Assembly (NCBI RefSeq): GCF_005889725.1
Contig: NZ_VCKX01000018.1
Location: forward strand, 1-64,000
From: Nonomuraea zeae
Lineage (GTDB): Bacteria > Actinomycetota > Actinomycetes > Streptosporangiales > Streptosporangiaceae
Direction of reading: 5' to 3'
DNA: 64,000 bases
The position numbers were made by a program, and so were the translations under genes. Position 1 is the first letter of the stretch. Each line of letters begins with the position of its first letter. The notes below the pieces were generated by a model. That model had not been told where the DNA came from, did not search any database, and saw nothing but the letters and a program-made list of their open reading frames with translations. Of the stretch, positions 7,630 to 16,133 are shown one piece after another.

Positions 7630-7675
7630 ACTTCAGTGGGTCCCCACCGGCAAGGATCGGAAGGGACGAGGCGAG

Positions 7676-8674
7676 ATGGTCAAGGCAGTGCGGTTTCACG
7701 AGCTCGGCGGTCCGGAGGTGCTCCGGCTGGAGGACGTCGAGGTCGGGGAGCCGGGTCCGGGCGAGCTGCGCCTCCGGGTGGACGCGATCGGCCTCAACCG
7801 GGCCGAGGTGCTGTTCCGCAGCGGGGTCTACATCGAGCAGCCCAGGGAGTTCCCGGCCGGGCTCGGCGCGGAGGCCGCGGGCGTGGTCGAGGCGGTCGGC
7901 CCGGACGTGACCGGCTTCGAGCCGGGCCAGCAGGTCAGCGTCGTGCCGGCCTTCTCGATGAACGACTACAACGTCTACGCCGAGCGGGCGATCGTCCCCG
8001 CGGCGGCGGTGGTGCACCGGCCCGAGGGCGTGGACGCGGTGACGGGCGCGGCGGTGTGGATGCCGTACGTGACCGCGTACGGAGCCTTGATCGAGGCCGG
8101 CGGGATGCGGGCGGGCGACACGGTGGTGGTGACCGCCGCCTCCAGCAGCGTGGGCCTGGCCGCCATCCAGGTCGCCAACCGCGTCGGCGCGGTGCCCGTC
8201 GCCACCACCCGCACGGCCGCCAAGAAGGAGCAACTGCTCAAGGCGGGGGCGGCGGAGGTGATCGTCACCGACGAGGAGAGCGTCTCCGAACGGGTGCGGG
8301 CCATCACCGGCGGCCGGGGCGCCAGGTTCGTGTTCGACGCCGTCGCGGGACCGGGCGTCGTGGAGCTGTTCGACGTGGTGGCCCCCGAGGGCACCCTGTT
8401 CATCTACGGCGCGCTGAGCGGGGAGCCGACGCCGTACCCGGGGCTGGCCGCGGGGATGCCGGCCGTGTCCATGCGCACCTACCTGCTGTTCGAGACGACC
8501 AGGAACGAGCAGCGGCTGCGCAGGGCCGAGGCGTTCATCGGCGCGGGGCTGCGCAGCGGCGACTTCCGGCCCGTCGTGGACCGCGTCTTCGACCTGGCCG
8601 ACATCGCCGAGGCACACCGCTACCTGGAGTCCAACGCCCAGGTCGGCAAGATCGTCGTCACCGTCGGTCACTAG
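7676..8674 (+). CDS. Zinc-independent quinone oxidoreductase-like MDR protein
   Basis: 332-residue medium-chain dehydrogenase/reductase, NADPH:quinone reductase type. It has the GroES-like front (VKAVRFHELGGPEVLRLEDV, LNRAEVLFRSGVYIEQP, LGAEAAGVVEAVG) and a Rossmann domain whose nucleotide motif appears as VVVTAASSSVGLAAIQVA, with Ser replacing some of the usual glycines. No structural or catalytic zinc Cys set is present. The C-terminus YLESNAQVGKIVVTV is typical. ATG at 7676 follows a weak GAGG about 5 bases upstream. It is convergent with the kyn genes and closed by a palindromic terminator. Confidence 0.88.
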   Translation: MVKAVRFHELGGPEVLRLEDVEVGEPGPGELRLRVDAIGLNRAEVLFRSGVYIEQPREFPAGLGAEAAGVVEAVGPDVTGFEPGQQVSVVPAFSMNDYNVYAERAIVPAAAVVHRPEGVDAVTGAAVWMPYVTAYGALIEAGGMRAGDTVVVTAASSSVGLAAIQVANRVGAVPVATTRTAAKKEQLLKAGAAEVIVTDEESVSERVRAITGGRGARFVFDAVAGPGVVELFDVVAPEGTLFIYGALSGEPTPYPGLAAGMPAVSMRTYLLFETTRNEQRLRRAEAFIGAGLRSGDFRPVVDRVFDLADIAEAHRYLESNAQVGKIVVTVGH

Positions 8675-8684
8675 CGCCCGCGCG

Positions 8685-8718
8685 GAGAGCGGCGGTCCCG
8701 GCCGGGACCGCCGCTCTC
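8685..8718. terminator. Perfect 34-nt palindromic terminator between convergent genes
   Basis: GAGAGCGGCGGTCCCGG pairs exactly with CCGGGACCGCCGCTCTC. It lies 10 bases after the oxidoreductase stop and 11 bases after the end of the opposing small gene, so it can serve both. Confidence 0.85.
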
Positions 8719-8729
8719 CTCGTGCCGGG

Positions 8730-8978
8730 TCAGGCGCCGAGGTCCCGCACGATGTTGTCCAGCCGGGTCGCCAGGGCGTCCAGCGCCTCGTCGGTCATCG
8801 GGCCGGGCGGGAGCTGCTGCTTGACGTCGTCGCGGCGGGCGATGACCAGCCCTTTGTGCGCGTCGTCCACGTCGGCGGCGGGCAGGACGACGCAGTCACC
8901 CCGTACGAAGACCAACGTGGCGTCGGCGTGGTCCGACGTGAGCAGTTCGCGAACGCAGTCTCGGTCGATGAGCGGCAT
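8730..8978 (-). CDS. Small protein of unknown function in the kynurenine operon
   Basis: 82 residues starting PLIDRDCVRELLTSDHADAT, with a beta-rich front (LVFVRGDCVVLPAA) and a helical end (MTDEALDALATRLDNIVRDL). I recognise no family. ATG at 8978 has AGGAG 5 bases upstream, and the gene follows kynU by 74 bases on the same strand. The two Cys residues and charge pattern suggest a soluble cytoplasmic protein. Its position suggests a link to tryptophan catabolism, which is inference only. Confidence 0.7.
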   Translation of the reverse strand: MPLIDRDCVRELLTSDHADATLVFVRGDCVVLPAADVDDAHKGLVIARRDDVKQQLPPGPMTDEALDALATRLDNIVRDLGA

Positions 8979-9052
8979 GGCGTCTCCTGGTCCCCGTGAT
9001 CCCCCTGGTATTCGACGCCTGCCCCGCAGCACGTGATCTAGTCGGGATTCGC

Positions 9053-10255
9053 TCACAGCTCCGCTCTGAGCGCCTCCGCGGCCCGCCAGCAGTCGTGGTA
9101 CGTCGAGTAGAGCGGCGTCGGCGCGAGTCGCAGGATGTCGGGATTGCGGGAGTCGGCGATCACGCCGTGCTTCCTGCTCAGCCTCCTGGACAGGCCGTCG
9201 GCGTCGGGCACCCGCAGGGACAGCTGGCAGCCGCGGCGCTCGGGCTCGCGCGGCGTGACCACGGTGTGCTCGCCGAGCAGCCCTTCCAGGTACGCGGTCA
9301 GCCGGAGGCTGCGGGCGCGCAGCGCGGGCATGCCGATCGAGTCGAAGAGCTCCAGTGAGACGCGGATCGGGCTCATCGCGAAGATGGGCGGGTTGGAGAT
9401 CTGCCAGGCGTCGGCGCTCTTGGGCGGCGTGGCGATCGGCTCCATCAGGAAGCGCGTCTCGGGCTCGGTGCTCCACCAGCCCTCGAAGCGCTGGATCGAC
9501 GGGTCGTCCAGATGGCGCTGGTGGACGAAGACGCCGCCGAGGGCTCCAGGCCCGGAGTTGAGATACTTGTACGAGCACCAGGCCGCGAAGTCCGGCCCCC
9601 ATTCGTGCAGCTCAAGCGGGATGTTCCCGGCGGCGTGGGCCAGGTCCCAGCCGACCTTCGCCCCCGCGGCGTGCCCGGCCCGGGTGATGCCCGGGATGTC
9701 CAGCACCTCGCCGGTCAGGTAGTTGACCCCGCCGAGCAGGACCAGCGCCACCTTGTCGCCTTCCGCGGCCAGGTGGCCGAGCGGGTCGGCGGTCCTGATC
9801 ACCTCGACGTCCGGATCGAGGCCGTGGTAGCGCGCCTGGCTGCGGACCGCGTAGCTGTCGGAGGGGAACGCGGACTCCTCGACGAGGATGCGGGTGCGCT
9901 CGCCGCGCGGCCGGTAGAAGGAGACCATCAGCAGGTGCAGGTTGACGGTCAGCGTGTTCATCACGACCGTCTCCTCGGGCAGCGCGCCGACCAGCCGGGC
10001 GGCGGGCCCGGTGAGCAGCGAGTGGTAGGCCGTCCACGGCCGCCTCGCCTCCACGTGCCCCTCGACGGCGAGCGTGGCCCAGTCGTCCAGATCGCCGAGG
10101 AGTGCCTCCTTGGCGGCCCTGGGCTGGAGGCCCAGCGAGTTACCGGCGAAGTAGGCGCATTCTTGGTATCTCCCGCCCTGGGCGGGCGGGACCAGGAACA
10201 GGGCCCGATGTCCCGGATCCTCGGCGTCCCGCCGCCGTGCGTCGTCTTCAGACAT
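9053..10255 (-). CDS. kynU: Kynureninase
   Basis: 400-residue PLP enzyme of the aminotransferase fold that cleaves L-kynurenine to anthranilate and alanine. Family blocks include YFAGNSLGLQPRAAKEAL, WDLAHAAGNIPLELHEW, the Schiff-base lysine K230 in CSYKYLNSGPG, and GWWSTEPETRFLMEP. The length is normal. It is the second gene after kynA with a 9-base gap, so the two are cotranscribed. Together they convert N-formylkynurenine-derived kynurenine to anthranilate; the formamidase step is not encoded nearby. Regulation probably comes from the divergent Lrp-type gene. Confidence 0.95.
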   Translation of the reverse strand: MSEDDARRRDAEDPGHRALFLVPPAQGGRYQECAYFAGNSLGLQPRAAKEALLGDLDDWATLAVEGHVEARRPWTAYHSLLTGPAARLVGALPEETVVMNTLTVNLHLLMVSFYRPRGERTRILVEESAFPSDSYAVRSQARYHGLDPDVEVIRTADPLGHLAAEGDKVALVLLGGVNYLTGEVLDIPGITRAGHAAGAKVGWDLAHAAGNIPLELHEWGPDFAAWCSYKYLNSGPGALGGVFVHQRHLDDPSIQRFEGWWSTEPETRFLMEPIATPPKSADAWQISNPPIFAMSPIRVSLELFDSIGMPALRARSLRLTAYLEGLLGEHTVVTPREPERRGCQLSLRVPDADGLSRRLSRKHGVIADSRNPDILRLAPTPLYSTYHDCWRAAEALRAEL

Positions 10256-10264
10256 GGACCCTCC

Positions 10265-11131
10265 TCACATATGTGTACGTGCCGACCAGAGCTCGGGGAA
10301 GACCACCCGAGCCATGCTGCGCTCCAGCCAGGCGAGCCCGTTGGAGCCGCCACTGCCCGGCTTCGCGCCCATCGACCGGCGCACCGCCGCCACGTGCTGG
10401 TAGCGCCAGTCGCCGAACCGCTCGGAGACCTCGGCCAGCGCGTCACCGAGCGCGCGCAGGTCGTCGCCGGCCGGGCCGGCCGCGTAGACCTCCACCCAGG
10501 CCCGCTCGACGGACTCCTGTGGCTCGTACTCGGCGCGGAAGTCCCGGCCGAGCACCTCGCCGGGCACGTCGTGGCCGCGCCGGGCGAGCAGCGCGACCGC
10601 GTCGTCCCAGACGCTCGGCTCGGCGAACGCGCGATGCAGCGCCTCCCACTTCGGCCCACGCCTGAACGGCCTGAGCAGCGCCTCGTTCTTCAACCCCAGG
10701 CGGAACTCCACCAGCCGGTACATGCCCGACTGCAGCCCCGAAGCCTCGCCGAGCTGGTCACGGAACTTGTTGAAATCCGCCGGCGTCATCCAGCGCAGGC
10801 CGCGCCAGCTGCCGTTCAGCCCCTCCAGATGCAGGGCAGTCCGCCGCAGCGCCCCGGCCGCGTCCCGTACCTGGCCGGCGCGCAGCGACTCCTGGGCCGC
10901 GCTCAGCTCGAAGGCGATGAGCTTGAAGTACAGCTCCATCACCTGCGTGATCACCAGGAAGGACATCTCGCCGGGCGCGTCGCTCAGCGGCCGCTGCAGG
11001 CTGTGCAGAACGTCAGTACGGACATAGGCGTCGTAGGGGATCTCCCGCTCGAACTCGAGGGTCGGCATCCCGCCACTCATCCTGGCCCGCTCGGCTCGTT
11101 CACCCGCCGAGGTCGGACGCACCGTTTCCAT
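10265..11131 (-). CDS. kynA: Tryptophan 2,3-dioxygenase
   Basis: 288-residue heme dioxygenase that opens tryptophan to N-formylkynurenine, the first step of the kynurenine route. Recognisable blocks are YDAYVRTDVLHSLQRPLSD, EMSFLVITQVMELYFKLIAFEL with substrate-site residues, FRDQLGEASGLQSGMYRLVEF, and the proximal heme-ligand region FGDWRYQHVAAVRRSMGAKPG. ATG at 11131 is chosen over an open upstream extension because GGAG lies 8 bases before it. First gene of the kynA-kynU unit, divergent from an Lrp/AsnC regulator. Confidence 0.95.
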   Translation of the reverse strand: METVRPTSAGERAERARMSGGMPTLEFEREIPYDAYVRTDVLHSLQRPLSDAPGEMSFLVITQVMELYFKLIAFELSAAQESLRAGQVRDAAGALRRTALHLEGLNGSWRGLRWMTPADFNKFRDQLGEASGLQSGMYRLVEFRLGLKNEALLRPFRRGPKWEALHRAFAEPSVWDDAVALLARRGHDVPGEVLGRDFRAEYEPQESVERAWVEVYAAGPAGDDLRALGDALAEVSERFGDWRYQHVAAVRRSMGAKPGSGGSNGLAWLERSMARVVFPELWSARTHM

Positions 11132-11232
11132 CAGGGACACTCCTTTCGCATGTAGCCACCTCATGATGGTGCGGCGGTCCGGTGGAACGGAATGCCAGTT
11201 CAACGGCCCTTTCGCGATAAAGCCTTATGTTT

Positions 11233-11253
11233 GGTATCAATATCGGTCATACC
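11233..11253. promoter_or_regulatory. Putative Lrp-type operator between kynA and its regulator
   Basis: GGTAT (11233-11237) and ATACC (11249-11253) form a dyad in an AT-rich stretch within an otherwise GC-rich gap between the divergent kynA and Lrp/AsnC genes. The position and symmetry fit control of both promoters by the regulator. Confidence 0.55.
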
Positions 11254-11278
11254 GGTTTTGGAAGGAAAGGAGGCGCTG

Positions 11279-11725
11279 ATGGACGCCATGGACTGGGATC
11301 TGCTGCGCGAGCTGCAGGCCAACGCGCGGCTCTCCTTCAACGAGCTGTCCCGCCGGGTCCACCTGTCGCCGCCCGCGGTGGCCGAGCGGGTCAGGCGGCT
11401 GGAGGAGACCGGCGTGATCACCGGCTACCACGCGGCGGTGGATCCCACGCGGACCGGCTGGGAGGTCTCCGCGTTCGTCCAGCTCACCTGTTACGGGCCG
11501 ACCTGCGTGCTGCGCGATCCCGAGGTGGCGGCCTGGCCGGAGATCAGGGAGATCCACCGGGTCACCGGTGACGTGTGCAGCATCCTCAAGATCGCCGTGC
11601 CGTCGATGGCCGCGTTCGAGTCGCTGATCGACCGGCTGGCCGTCTACGGCAAGCCGTCCAGCACGATGATCTTCTCCAGCCCGCTGGCGAACCGGCCGGT
11701 CACCGCAGTCCAGAACGCCGTCTAG
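11279..11725 (+). CDS. Lrp/AsnC-family regulator of kynurenine genes
   Basis: 148 residues: an AsnC-type helix-turn-helix (DWDLLRELQANARLSFNELS, RRVHLSPPAVAERVRRLEET, GVITGYHAAVDP) followed by an RAM ligand domain (VCSILKIAVPSMAAFESLID). ATG at 11279 follows AAAGGAGG with 5 bases of spacing; an upstream open frame lacks a ribosome site. It is divergent from kynA. Lrp-type regulators (KynR) control kyn genes in other bacteria with kynurenine as effector; by analogy this protein probably activates kynA-kynU. Confidence 0.9.
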   Translation: MDAMDWDLLRELQANARLSFNELSRRVHLSPPAVAERVRRLEETGVITGYHAAVDPTRTGWEVSAFVQLTCYGPTCVLRDPEVAAWPEIREIHRVTGDVCSILKIAVPSMAAFESLIDRLAVYGKPSSTMIFSSPLANRPVTAVQNAV

Positions 11726-11732
11726 GGCAGGG

Positions 11733-12689
11733 TCACAGGTCGACGCCGAACCCCAGCCCGCGCTCGCGGGCCACCTGGTAGGCCACGGAAGCGGCCGCGA
11801 CGTCGAGCGCGGCATGCCCGGTGGACTTGAAGACGGTCAGCTCGCCGGCCGAGCGGCGGCCCGGATGGCTCCCGTCGAGCACGGAGCCGATCAGGCAGGC
11901 GTCCGCCGGGTCACTGCCCTGGAGCTCCCACGCGCCGGCCGGCGGCGGCTCGGACACGGCGCCCGGCCACTCCACGAACAGCGACGACGCCCGCAACGTG
12001 GCGGCGTCGAACTCCGGCCCGTCGGACCCGCCGACCGAGCTGAGGTGTACGCCGTCGGCCAGCCAGGACCGCTCCACCACGGGCTCCTTGCTGGAGGTGC
12101 AGCAGAAGACGATGTCCGCGTTCCTGACCGCCTCCTCGATGCCGCTCGCCGAGCCGAAGCCCAGCCCGGCGACGAGGCGCTCGGCCTTGCCCGGGTCGCG
12201 CGCGCCGACCAGCAGCTCCGCCGGCTCCATCGCCCTGATGAGGTCGATCTGGGCGCGGGCCTGCGTGCCGGTGCCGATCACGGCGATCCGGGTGGCCCCG
12301 GGCCGCGCGAGAGCCCGCATGGCGACGGTCGCGGTGGCCGCGGTGCGCACCGCGGTGATCGTCTCGGCGTCCATGACCGCCAGCGGGCGGCCGTTCGCCT
12401 CGTCGAAGTAGGCCACGATGCCGCGGTGCGCGCCGTGCCCCTCCGCCGTGACGGCGGAGAAGACCGTCACGAGCTTGGCGGCCAGCCCGAGCGTGGGCAC
12501 GTAGCCCGGCATCGCGCCCAGCAGCCCGTGCTCCGAGCGGGCCGCGACGCGCGGCGGGACGGAGGCCTCGCCGCGGCTGATCGAGACGAGCGCGGTGCGC
12601 ACCGCGGCGAGGAGCGCGTCAGGCGGTAATGCCGCCCTGGTCTGATCCCGGTCGAGGACGAGAGCTCCGCTCGCTGCGGTGTCAATCAA
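11733..12689 (-). CDS. Ornithine cyclodeaminase / mu-crystallin family protein
   Basis: 318 residues with the family's Rossmann block TRIAVIGTGTQARAQIDLIRA, preceded by AETITAVRTAATATVAMRAL and followed by ADIVFCCTSSKEPVVERSWL and LSSVGG. Members are NAD(P)-dependent ornithine cyclodeaminases, alanine dehydrogenases or ketimine reductases, so the exact substrate is open. TTG at 12689 is taken as start: GGAG lies 6 bases upstream and it overlaps the IclR stop by 8 bases, suggesting coupled translation. The peptide-use genes across the divergent promoter suggest processing of a released amino acid. Confidence 0.85.
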   Translation of the reverse strand: MIDTAASGALVLDRDQTRAALPPDALLAAVRTALVSISRGEASVPPRVAARSEHGLLGAMPGYVPTLGLAAKLVTVFSAVTAEGHGAHRGIVAYFDEANGRPLAVMDAETITAVRTAATATVAMRALARPGATRIAVIGTGTQARAQIDLIRAMEPAELLVGARDPGKAERLVAGLGFGSASGIEEAVRNADIVFCCTSSKEPVVERSWLADGVHLSSVGGSDGPEFDAATLRASSLFVEWPGAVSEPPPAGAWELQGSDPADACLIGSVLDGSHPGRRSAGELTVFKSTGHAALDVAAASVAYQVARERGLGFGVDL

Positions 12690-13476
12690 GGTCGGCTCCG
12701 GGGGTCGTGCCGCTCAGAGTGCGTTGCAACTCGTCTGTGGCGGCGGTGAGGTGTTCTTTCAGCTTCGCCAGCGTGGGATCGTCGAACTCGCTGTCCAGGC
12801 CGACGATCGTGAGCGCGCAGATGGGCCGTCCGTTGCCGGAGAGCACCGCGCGGCTCAGCGAGGCGATCACCTCCTCGTTGCGCCCGCGCTCCAGCGCGAA
12901 GCCGGTGCGACCGGCCACCTCGATGTCGCGGAGCAGCTCGTCCCTGGCCGCCGGCGGATGGCCCTGCTGCTCGGCGGCGCGCAGGTAAGGGACCCTGGCG
13001 GCCTCGTCGAGAGCGGACACCAGCGCCATGGGGCCGGCGAACTTGTGGATCGGCAGCAGCTCGCCCAGCAGGTCGGTGATCATCGCCAGCCGCGGCGGGC
13101 GCACGACGTCGATCACCCGCCCGCCGTCCGGCTCCAGCACCTGCAGGTTCACCATCATCGCCGTCTGGTCGGACAGCGCCTGGAGCACGGGCCGGCTCAG
13201 GACCACGAGCGAGTTGGCCGCCGCGGCCTGGGAGAACTGCAGCACGACGGTGCCCGGCAGGTAGTGGTCCTGGCTGCGCATGATCCAGCCGCGGCGGACC
13301 AGGTCCACCAGGATCCGGTAGGCGGTGGCGCGATGCATCCCCGCCTGGTGCGCCAGCTCGCTGAGGCGAAGCGGGCGGTTGGCCTGAACGACGATCTCGA
13401 TGAGATCCAGGGCCTTGTCCACGGCAGAGCTGGCCGGTCTGGGCAACGTCCCCTCCACGGTCGCTGAGGTCATCAT
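12682..13476 (-). CDS. IclR-family transcriptional regulator
   Basis: 264 residues: an N-terminal winged helix (AVDKALDLIEIVVQANRPLR, LSELAHQAGMHRATAYRILV, DLVRRGWI) and a C-terminal GAF-like effector domain (IDVVRPPRLAMITDLLGELL, LPIHKFAGPMAL, TGFALERGRNEEVIASLS). Length is normal. Two adjacent ATGs at 13476 and 13473 are possible starts. It is divergent from the amidohydrolase-dipeptidase-ABC genes and precedes the cyclodeaminase-like gene. The 17-bp palindrome in the shared promoter is its likely site; the effector may be a product of the pathway. Confidence 0.9.
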   Translation of the reverse strand: MMTSATVEGTLPRPASSAVDKALDLIEIVVQANRPLRLSELAHQAGMHRATAYRILVDLVRRGWIMRSQDHYLPGTVVLQFSQAAAANSLVVLSRPVLQALSDQTAMMVNLQVLEPDGGRVIDVVRPPRLAMITDLLGELLPIHKFAGPMALVSALDEAARVPYLRAAEQQGHPPAARDELLRDIEVAGRTGFALERGRNEEVIASLSRAVLSGNGRPICALTIVGLDSEFDDPTLAKLKEHLTAATDELQRTLSGTTPGADLD

Positions 13477-13511
13477 TCCACGCTTGACGCATCATATCAG
13501 ACGTTGCTACA

Positions 13512-13528
13512 GTTACAACAGTTGTTAC
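13512..13528. promoter_or_regulatory. Candidate IclR operator, 17-bp palindrome
   Basis: GTTACAACAGTTGTTAC has arms GT-N-ACAAC and GTTGT-N-AC around a central A. A related half, TGTATGTAACAC, follows at 13531-13542. It lies in the AT-rich gap between the divergent IclR and amidohydrolase genes, where an IclR protein would control both sides. Confidence 0.65.
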
Positions 13529-13591
13529 GGTGTATGTAACACATCGAGTCCGTGAGACCCCCACCTGACGAGACTCTGGAACGGAGACCGA

Positions 13592-14932
13592 GTGATCGCC
13601 AAGACCGACAGAGACCAGCGACCGGTCGCGGGCAACGAGCCGACCCCCACGCCCTTCGCGCCCGCCGCACCCGGCGAGGTGACGATCTACCGGGACGTCT
13701 CGCTGATCGACGGCACGGGCGCCCCCGTGCGCCACGGCATGGCGGTGGTGACCGACGGGCCGACGATCAAGGCGGTCGTCCCCGATCGGGAGCTGGGCGC
13801 GTCTGATCTGTCCGGCGCGGAGACGGTCGATCTGTCGGGGGCGTTCCTGCTGCCCGGCCTGATCGACACCCACCAGCACCTCTCCACCCCGCCCAACCGG
13901 GCGCAGGCGGAGGAGGCCATGCGCAGGCAGGTCTACGGCGGCATCACCGCGATCCGCGAGATGGCCGGCGACCTGCGGCAGATGGCCGACCTCGAGCGCG
14001 CCGCGCTGCTCGGCGAAATCCCGGGGCCCGACATCTGCTCCGCCGCGCTGATGGCCGGCCCGAGCTTCTTCGACGATCCGCGTACGTGGCAGGTGTCGCA
14101 GGGCGCGACGCCCGGCGCCGTGCCGTGGATGCAGGCGATCGAGGAGAAGACGGACCTCAGGCTGGCGGTCGCGCTGGCCCGCGGCACCGGAGCCGTCGCG
14201 ATCAAGGTCTACGCCGACCTCGACCCCTCACTGGTGGCCCGGATCACCGCCGAGGCGCACCGGCAGGGGATGTACGTGTGGGCGCACGCGGCGGTGTTCC
14301 CCGCGATGCCGGGCGAGGTCGTGGCGGCCGGCGTGGACGTGGTCTCCCACGCCCACATGCTCGCCTACCACCTGTCCGGCCTGCGCCCGGCCTCGTACCG
14401 AGGGCAGCGCGCCCACCTGGCGGAGGTCTACCAGCGCTTCCTGGACGCGCCGGCGGACGCCTCCGACGACCTGTTCGCCGCCATGCGCGAGCGCGGCACG
14501 ATCCTCGACGCCACCGCGAGCGTCGTCGGCCGGATCCCGCTGAGCCCGCCGGAGGCGGCCGGGCTGGCCGAGGACGTGCTGCGGCGGCTCATCGACCGCG
14601 CGCGCCGGGCGGGGGTCACGATCAGCGCCGGCACCGACTACGAGCCGCCGGCCGGCGAGCCCTACCCCTCGCTCCACGACGAGCTCCACCACCTGGTCCA
14701 CGCGATGGGCATGCCGCCGGAGGAGGTCGTGCGAGCGGCCACCCTCTCCGGGGCGGCCGCCATGGGACGGGAGGAGACGACCGGCAGCGTCCACCCGGGC
14801 AAGCTGGCCAACCTCCTCGTCGTGGAGGGCGACCCGCACGAGGACATCGACCAGCTGCGCCGCATCGTCACCACCGTCAAGCGCGGGCGGCGCCACGACC
14901 GGGCGGACTACCCAGAAAAGGCGCAAGGATGA
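13592..14932 (+). CDS. Metal-dependent amidohydrolase
   Basis: 446 residues of the amidohydrolase superfamily, imidazolonepropionase/prolidase-like group. The metal motif HxH is in FLLPGLIDTHQHLS; a likely carboxylated or bridging Lys lies in AVAIKVYADL, further His ligands in YVWAHAAVF and VVSHAHML, and the catalytic Asp in ISAGTDYEPP. The C-terminus GKLANLLVVEGDPHEDI is typical. Related enzymes hydrolyse Xaa-Pro or aryl dipeptides. GTG at 13592 has GGAG 5 bases upstream. First gene of a unit with the dipeptidase (ATGA overlap) and the peptide importer. Confidence 0.88.
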   Translation: MIAKTDRDQRPVAGNEPTPTPFAPAAPGEVTIYRDVSLIDGTGAPVRHGMAVVTDGPTIKAVVPDRELGASDLSGAETVDLSGAFLLPGLIDTHQHLSTPPNRAQAEEAMRRQVYGGITAIREMAGDLRQMADLERAALLGEIPGPDICSAALMAGPSFFDDPRTWQVSQGATPGAVPWMQAIEEKTDLRLAVALARGTGAVAIKVYADLDPSLVARITAEAHRQGMYVWAHAAVFPAMPGEVVAAGVDVVSHAHMLAYHLSGLRPASYRGQRAHLAEVYQRFLDAPADASDDLFAAMRERGTILDATASVVGRIPLSPPEAAGLAEDVLRRLIDRARRAGVTISAGTDYEPPAGEPYPSLHDELHHLVHAMGMPPEEVVRAATLSGAAAMGREETTGSVHPGKLANLLVVEGDPHEDIDQLRRIVTTVKRGRRHDRADYPEKAQG

Positions 14933-15999
14933 GCATCGAGGACTACATCGTCGTCAACGCCCTCGGCGTGCTGGACAACCCCAACGCCGTCGCCTCGACC
15001 TCCGCGTCCGGCCGGCTCGTCCAGACCAGCGACCAGCTCACCATCGACGCGCGCACGCTGGCCGAGGCGCACGCCTCGGGCGTGACCGCGATCAACGTCA
15101 CCCTGGGCTACACGATGGGCGACTTCCCGCCCTACCAGCACACCCTCGGCGAGATCGAGACGTGGGACGCGATCCTCCGCACCCACCACGAGCACCTGAT
15201 GCGGGTCGACACGGCCGAGGACCTCATCGAGGCCAAGCGGCAGGGCAAGATCGGCATCATCTACGGCTTCCAGAACGCCGCCATGATGGAGGACCGGCCC
15301 GAGCGCGTCGCGACCTTCGCCGGCCTGGGCGTCCGGATCATCCAGCTCACCTACAACCAGGCCAACCAGATCGGCGACGGCTCGATGGCGCCGGGCAACC
15401 GGGGCCTGACGCCGCTCGGGCGAGAGGTGGTGGCGGCGCTCAACGAGCACCGCGTCATGGTCGACCTCTCCCACAGCGGGGAGCAGACCTGCCTGGAGGC
15501 CGCGCGGATCTCCAGCCAGCCCGTCTCGATCAACCACACCGGCTGCCGCGCGCTCGTGGACCTGCCGCGCAACAAGACCGACGAGGAGTTGCGGCTGGTC
15601 GCCTCGCAGGGCGGCTTCGTCGGCATCTACTTCATGCCCTTCCTCAACTCCTCGGGGCACGCGCGGGCCGCGGACGTGGTGGAGCACATCGTGCACGCGG
15701 TCAACGTGTGCGGCGAGGACCACGTCGGCATCGGCACCGACGGGACGATCACCGCCATCGACGATCTGGACGCCTACCGCGACCGGCTCGCCGAGCACGT
15801 GGCGGAGCGCCGCCGGGCCGGGGCGGCCGCGGCCGGGGAGCGGGCCGACACCTTCCCGTTCGTCCCCGACCTGCGCGGAGTCGACCAGTTCAGGGAGCTG
15901 GCGCGCCTGCTGAAGGAGCGCGGCTACACGCCGACCAGGATCGAGAAGATCCTCGGCCGGAATTTCTACACCTACGCAAAGGCGGTTTGGGGAAATTGA
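14929..15999 (+). CDS. M19 (renal dipeptidase)-like membrane dipeptidase family protein, variant active site
   Basis: 356 residues matching peptidase family M19 in the core and C-terminus: HRVMVDLSHSGEQTCLEA, PVSINHTGCRAL, the GIGTDGT strand and the terminal KILGRNFYTYAKAVW. Two expected ligands are changed. The N-terminal His-x-Asp is absent (VVNALGVLDNPN), and the Glu that bridges two zinc ions is Gln (IIYGFQNAAMM). This resembles an M19 side branch that may bind one metal. ATG at 14929 overlaps the amidohydrolase stop as ATGA. It probably cleaves imported dipeptides in the cytoplasm; activity needs testing. Confidence 0.85.
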   Translation: MSIEDYIVVNALGVLDNPNAVASTSASGRLVQTSDQLTIDARTLAEAHASGVTAINVTLGYTMGDFPPYQHTLGEIETWDAILRTHHEHLMRVDTAEDLIEAKRQGKIGIIYGFQNAAMMEDRPERVATFAGLGVRIIQLTYNQANQIGDGSMAPGNRGLTPLGREVVAALNEHRVMVDLSHSGEQTCLEAARISSQPVSINHTGCRALVDLPRNKTDEELRLVASQGGFVGIYFMPFLNSSGHARAADVVEHIVHAVNVCGEDHVGIGTDGTITAIDDLDAYRDRLAEHVAERRRAGAAAAGERADTFPFVPDLRGVDQFRELARLLKERGYTPTRIEKILGRNFYTYAKAVWGN

Positions 16000-16133
16000 C
16001 GGCCGCCGACGAGCGGACTCGTGCAGTTCTCCCCGCATTACGGCAAGAGGAGCGGGCGCACGTGGACCCCAATGGACACAGTGGACACAGGCCGACTTGG
16101 CCTCGACGGATATCCGGCCGCGACGGCGCGAGC

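Noticed and set aside
7610..7635. TTGACA at 7610 as a confident sigma-70 promoter
   Set aside because: No good -10 box at 16-18 bp; kept only as part of an operator-like dyad.
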